A stretch of DNA of 64,000 nucleotides from Bacteroidota bacterium. GTDB taxonomy: Bacteria > Bacteroidota > Bacteroidia > JAHEXY01. This document shows positions 60,532 through 64,000 of this stretch, piece by piece (position 1 is the stretch's first letter; every line of letters begins with the position of its first letter). The stretch lies in NCBI GenBank assembly GCA_023251875.1, contig JAHEXY010000002.1, forward strand, positions 186,001-250,000, in the 5' to 3' direction. The position numbers and the translations under genes were made by a program. Below the pieces are notes generated by a model, which saw only the letters and a program-made list of their open reading frames with translations, made no database searches and was not told the origin of the DNA.

Positions 60532-61419
60532 TTAATTATAAGATACTCCAACATATTCATCCGTAACAAGAATCGCCTTTTGCAAAGCTTTGTAATCGCC
60601 AGAGGTTTTATATGCAACCGCAAGTGAAGTCATTTCTTCAGATGTAGGTTCTCGATACAAATAACGTTCATACAAAGCTCTAACTTGCCCTTCATAATAT
60701 TCGTCATAACTAAAAAATATATCTATAAAATCATTTTTTGAGTCACCTTCTTGATAAAAAATAACAGAACTACCTCCATCTACCATTGTTGTTGCGTACG
60801 ACAATTCTTCATCCGTAGGATAGCGAACCAGAAAATATTGAAACACAGAAACAATAAAATTTTCTGTTCCCATATTTAATTCGTCATAAGGTTCATTATT
60901 TACCAATCTCATATACATGCCTGCAATGCTAAGACTATCTGCTTTTAAATCTTTTAAAATATCACGAACCTCTTCTTCTCTTATTATTTCTGTTTCAAAC
61001 AACTCAATATATACTGAATCGGTAGTGGATTTAATTAGTTTGTTGTATTCTGATATTAGAAATGAAAAATAAGCAGTATCAACAGAAGGCAGTAATTCAT
61101 TAAATGCAATTTCATAAGTTCTATTCAAGTATTCTTCTTCACTAAAAACCAGATTTACCAATTCCTCTCTGTTTGCTGTAGAAACATTATTTTGATCTAG
61201 AATAGTAATGCCATCTGAGAGTTCTTGATCACTAGGTTTCCGCCCCAATAAACTAATATATAATTTGTTTACATAGGTTTCTATTACTACAGATTCAATG
61301 GTAGAATCGGGTGGGGCGGTATTGTTCTCAACTACTATAACTTCTGTTTTTGTGCAAGCAGAAAAAAGAAAGGCAATAAAAAAGCCGAATAAAAATAATT
61401 TGAGTAAATTTTTTATCAT
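60532..61419 (-). CDS. Lipoprotein with three LxRxPxxxE helical repeats
   Basis: The protein has 295 residues. Lipobox LFSACTKT near residue 22. Three helical units show YVNKLYISLLGRKPSDQEL, VFQYFLVRYPTDEELSYA and ALYERYLYREPTSEEMTSLA. The unit resembles DUF4214 (surface-layer-like) and the N-terminal helices of DUF1800/DUF1549 proteins. It heads a five-lipoprotein/Tat operon running to 56297. No clear -7 element is seen upstream. Confidence 0.78.
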   Translation of the reverse strand: MIKNLLKLFLFGFFIAFLFSACTKTEVIVVENNTAPPDSTIESVVIETYVNKLYISLLGRKPSDQELSDGITILDQNNVSTANREELVNLVFSEEEYLNRTYEIAFNELLPSVDTAYFSFLISEYNKLIKSTTDSVYIELFETEIIREEEVRDILKDLKADSLSIAGMYMRLVNNEPYDELNMGTENFIVSVFQYFLVRYPTDEELSYATTMVDGGSSVIFYQEGDSKNDFIDIFFSYDEYYEGQVRALYERYLYREPTSEEMTSLAVAYKTSGDYKALQKAILVTDEYVGVSYN

Positions 61420-61566
61420 GCTGATAAACTCAATGAATAAATAAATTTTTAGAATAAAACGAAGTACGTAGGGATAGCTTGGATTAGTAAGATACAGTAT
61501 ATAATTTATTTTTCAAAAGCATTTCACAAAAACTTTTTGAACTACTTCGCATTGTATTTAATTTCT

Positions 61567-61574
61567 TAAATTTA
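61567..61574 (+). promoter_or_regulatory. -7-like element TAAATTTA for recQ
   Basis: A one-mismatch TAnnTTTG motif 53 nt before the recQ ATG. Confidence 0.35.
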
Positions 61575-61627
61575 CATAAGGATCTCATCTATCTTAAAAT
61601 CACATATTTCATTATCGAAAAACATTT

Positions 61628-63823
61628 ATGGAATTAATTGCAGAAAAGCCCCTCACTTCCTATTTAAAAAAATATTTCGGATTTGACTCCTTTAAAGGAG
61701 AACAAGAAAAAATTATTGAAAGTATTATGTTGGGACAAGATACATTTGTTATCATGCCCACAGGTGGAGGTAAGTCGCTATGTTATCAATTACCAGCCCT
61801 AATAAAAGATGGTACGGCCATTATTATTTCTCCCCTTATTGCATTAATGAAAAACCAAGTTGATTCTATTCGTAGTTTTTGTGCCGAAGACGGTATTGCA
61901 CACGTTTTGAATTCATCTCTTACCAAAGCAGAAATTGCCATGGTAAAAAATGATATTACTGCCAGAAAAACAAAATTGTTATTTGTTGCCCCAGAATCAC
62001 TCACAAAACAAGAAAATGTTGATTTTTTAAAAAATATTCCTGTTTCCTTTTACGCCATTGATGAGGCTCATTGTATTTCTGAGTGGGGTCATGATTTTAG
62101 ACCTGAGTATAGGCGAATTCGTCCTATCATTAATCAAATTGGCCATGCAGTTCCGGTAATTGCATTAACTGCTACAGCTACTCCTAAAGTACAACAGGAT
62201 ATTCAAAAAAGCTTAGGCATGTTAAATGCCAACACGTTTAAAGCCTCTTTTAATCGCCCCAATTTGTATTACGAACTAAGACCAAAAGTAAATGCGGTAA
62301 AAGAAATTATAAAAATTGTGAGGTCATTTGCCGGTAAATCCGGAATTATTTATTGCCTCAGCAGAAAAAAAGTTGAGGAATTAGCCAATACATTAAAAAT
62401 AAATGGAATTAAAGCTGCCCCTTATCATGCAGGTTTGGATGCAGGTACTCGCTCTAAGCATCAAGATCAATTTTTAATGGAAGATGCAGAAGTAATTGTC
62501 GCTACCATTGCATTTGGAATGGGTATAGATAAACCGGATGTGCGATTTGTGATTCATTACGATATTCCTAAAAGTATTGAGGGTTATTACCAGGAAACCG
62601 GTCGCGGTGGACGTGATGGTGGAGAAGGAAAATGCATTGCATTTTATAGTTACAATGATATTGTTAAGCTTGAAAAGTTCTTCCAAGGCAAACCTGTTTC
62701 AGAACAAGAAATTGGTCGCCATTTATTAGGCGAAGTAGTTTCTTATGCTGAATCTTCAGTATGTAGAAGAAAACACATTCTGCATTATTTTGGAGAAGAA
62801 TACCAAACTGAAAATTGTGAAAATTGCGATAATTGTGTTCATCCTAAACTAAGCTTTGAAGGACAAGAATATGTTGAACAATTGCTCGATGCTGTTATGG
62901 CCGTTAAAGAACAATTTAAAGACAAGCATATTATTCATGTGTTAACAGGAAATACCAATAGTTCTATTAAATCGTATAAACATGATGAGCTTGAAATTTT
63001 TGGACAAGGCGCTGAAAAAGATGATAAATTTTGGATGGCTGTTATTCGCCAATCGTTAATTGCCGGATTGTTACAAAAAGATATTGAGAACTTTGGTTTA
63101 TTAAAATTAACTGAAGCGGGGAAAGCATTTTTAGAAAATCCAACATCTATAATGCTTACCGAAGATCATAATTACGAAGAAGAAAGTGATGATGCTGAAA
63201 TAGCTGTTGATTCTGCAAAAGGAGGCACAGCCGATCCCTTATTATTTTCGATGCTAAAAGATTTGTGTAAGAAAATTTCGAGAGAAAAAAATCTTCCCCC
63301 ATTTGTAATATTTCAAGATCCATCACTCGATGATATGGCTACGCAATATCCGCTTACTATGGATGAATTAAAGCAAATTGTTGGTGTGGGCGCAGGAAAA
63401 GCCTTGAAATTTGGCGCTCCATTTATTGCGCTTATTAAAAAATATGTTACCGAAAATGAAATAGAACGCCCAATGGATATGGTGGTAAAATCTATTGCCA
63501 ATAAATCTGCATTAAAAGTTTCTATTATTCAAAGTATCGACCGCCATGTGCCGTTTGAAGATATTGCTGCTGCAAAAAATGTAAAGTATGATGCCATTGT
63601 TTCAGAAATTGAAGCCATTGTTGCATCGGGCACAAAACTCAATATCGATTATTACTTAGAAGAAGTAATGGACGAAGAAAGAGTAGAAGAAATTCACGAA
63701 TATTTTTTACAAGCCGAAACAGATTCCATTCAAACCGCTCTCGAAGAACTAGGCAAAGATCAATTTACCGAAGATGATTTGCGTTTGGTGAGAATTAAAT
63801 TTATGAGTGAGGTGGGGAATTAA
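61628..63823 (+). CDS. recQ: ATP-dependent DNA helicase RecQ
   Basis: The protein has 731 residues. RecQ unwinds DNA 3'-5' in recombinational repair. Order: helicase domains with Walker A MPTGGGKSLCYQLP (residue 43 on) and DEAH (residues 144-147), the QETGRGGRDG motif VI, a zinc-binding segment CENCDNC with a preceding Cys, the RQC winged helix, and a C-terminal HRDC domain (MDELKQIVGVGAGKALKFG). A further C-terminal helical extension ends the protein. The gene is convergent with nothing and is followed by a DUF4262 gene. Confidence 0.97.
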   Translation: MELIAEKPLTSYLKKYFGFDSFKGEQEKIIESIMLGQDTFVIMPTGGGKSLCYQLPALIKDGTAIIISPLIALMKNQVDSIRSFCAEDGIAHVLNSSLTKAEIAMVKNDITARKTKLLFVAPESLTKQENVDFLKNIPVSFYAIDEAHCISEWGHDFRPEYRRIRPIINQIGHAVPVIALTATATPKVQQDIQKSLGMLNANTFKASFNRPNLYYELRPKVNAVKEIIKIVRSFAGKSGIIYCLSRKKVEELANTLKINGIKAAPYHAGLDAGTRSKHQDQFLMEDAEVIVATIAFGMGIDKPDVRFVIHYDIPKSIEGYYQETGRGGRDGGEGKCIAFYSYNDIVKLEKFFQGKPVSEQEIGRHLLGEVVSYAESSVCRRKHILHYFGEEYQTENCENCDNCVHPKLSFEGQEYVEQLLDAVMAVKEQFKDKHIIHVLTGNTNSSIKSYKHDELEIFGQGAEKDDKFWMAVIRQSLIAGLLQKDIENFGLLKLTEAGKAFLENPTSIMLTEDHNYEEESDDAEIAVDSAKGGTADPLLFSMLKDLCKKISREKNLPPFVIFQDPSLDDMATQYPLTMDELKQIVGVGAGKALKFGAPFIALIKKYVTENEIERPMDMVVKSIANKSALKVSIIQSIDRHVPFEDIAAAKNVKYDAIVSEIEAIVASGTKLNIDYYLEEVMDEERVEEIHEYFLQAETDSIQTALEELGKDQFTEDDLRLVRIKFMSEVGN

Positions 63824-63837
63824 AAGTGGTAGGCATT

Positions 63838-64000
63838 ATGAAGACTTACAAAGAACATCAATGTATAGATGAGAACAAGCTTATAGTTGACATTAAAAAA
63901 TTTGGTTGGGCAGTTCTTATTATTGAAAAAACAGACTATTTGCCACGTTTTGCTTATACAATTGGACTTTGGAAGAACTTTAATCAACCCGAACTTATCT
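63838..64000 (+). CDS. DUF4262-family protein, 3' end outside window
   Basis: The first 54 codons are visible from ATG 63838, 14 nt after the recQ stop. The N-terminus shows FGWAVLIIE followed by PRFAYTIGLWKNFNQPELI, the conserved DUF4262 signature. The family function is unknown. The gene continues past the right edge. Confidence 0.85.
   Translation, partial: MKTYKEHQCIDENKLIVDIKKFGWAVLIIEKTDYLPRFAYTIGLWKNFNQPELI

Overview
This window is an AT-rich chromosomal segment from a member of the Bacteroidota. Three signs agree. Promoter-like TAnnTTTG (-7) motifs precede many genes. There is a type IX secretion C-terminal sorting domain (20668-22239) and the gliding/T9SS lipoprotein GldH (34321-34794). 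Lineage-typical genes are present, such as a cysteine-rich RicT/PSP1 next to gldH, a fused CzcA-TolC pump and many SCK-type lipoproteins. Two parS-like sites flank the mnmG neighbourhood (48386-48401 and 51409-51424), which suggests that the right part of the window lies in the origin-proximal domain of the chromosome. No rRNA, tRNA, CRISPR array or IS transposase was seen.

Layout. (1) 1-10.2 kb: the 3' end of a giant RHS/YD-repeat surface protein with a variable C-terminal tip. A group II intron with its reverse transcriptase/maturase sits 15 bases after the RHS stop. It is followed by a small toxin-like/immunity-like pair and a small lipoprotein. Four copies of a roughly 80-bp structured repeat punctuate this region, one of them split by the intron. 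(2) 10.2-12.9 kb: a PAP2-like membrane protein, a RelE-type toxin-antitoxin pair, a lipoprotein and a second small nuclease-like/DUF2283 pair. (3) 12.9-20.6 kb: methylmalonate-semialdehyde dehydrogenase, an M48 membrane protease, and class Ia ribonucleotide reductase nrdB-nrdA. A 31-bp perfect palindrome resembling paired DnaA boxes lies upstream of nrdB. (4) 20.6-28.1 kb: an Asp-box T9SS-secreted protein, a CBS protein, then a ureide catabolic cluster (allantoicase, OHCU decarboxylase, hydroxyisourate hydrolase, malate-synthase-like aldolase) and a GH3-family ligase. (5) 28.2-39.3 kb: lepA, a LytTR regulator, a rhomboid, a YCF48-like propeller, a DUF885 pseudogene remnant, and a DJ-1/PfpI gene with a perfect CRP-type operator beside a Crp/Fnr gene. 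gldH and ricT follow, separated by a 7-bp minisatellite, then a serine hydrolase and an orphan membrane-fusion protein. (6) 39.4-48.3 kb: an unusual AAA protein with two duplicated N-terminal domains and two CbxX-type ATPase domains, then a heavy-metal efflux island. (7) 48.4-64 kb: DinB-like and VOC proteins, mnmG, alanine dehydrogenase, tsaE, a nucleoside permease, rlmN, ygiD, a secreted-lipoprotein/Tat/cytochrome-like operon, recQ and the start of a DUF4262 gene.

A recurring theme is families of short palindromic repeats whose stems differ between copies but still pair, while loops or linkers stay fixed. One family (CTCTCC-AAA-GGAGAG) has entered coding sequence and gives two unrelated proteins the same PLSKGEG tail. 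The most unusual items are the inter-gene repeat array behind the RHS gene, the parS pair, the minisatellite in front of gldH, the CRP operator, the Tat/lipoprotein operon and the 2+2-domain AAA protein. All identifications come from reading the sequence; no database search was run.
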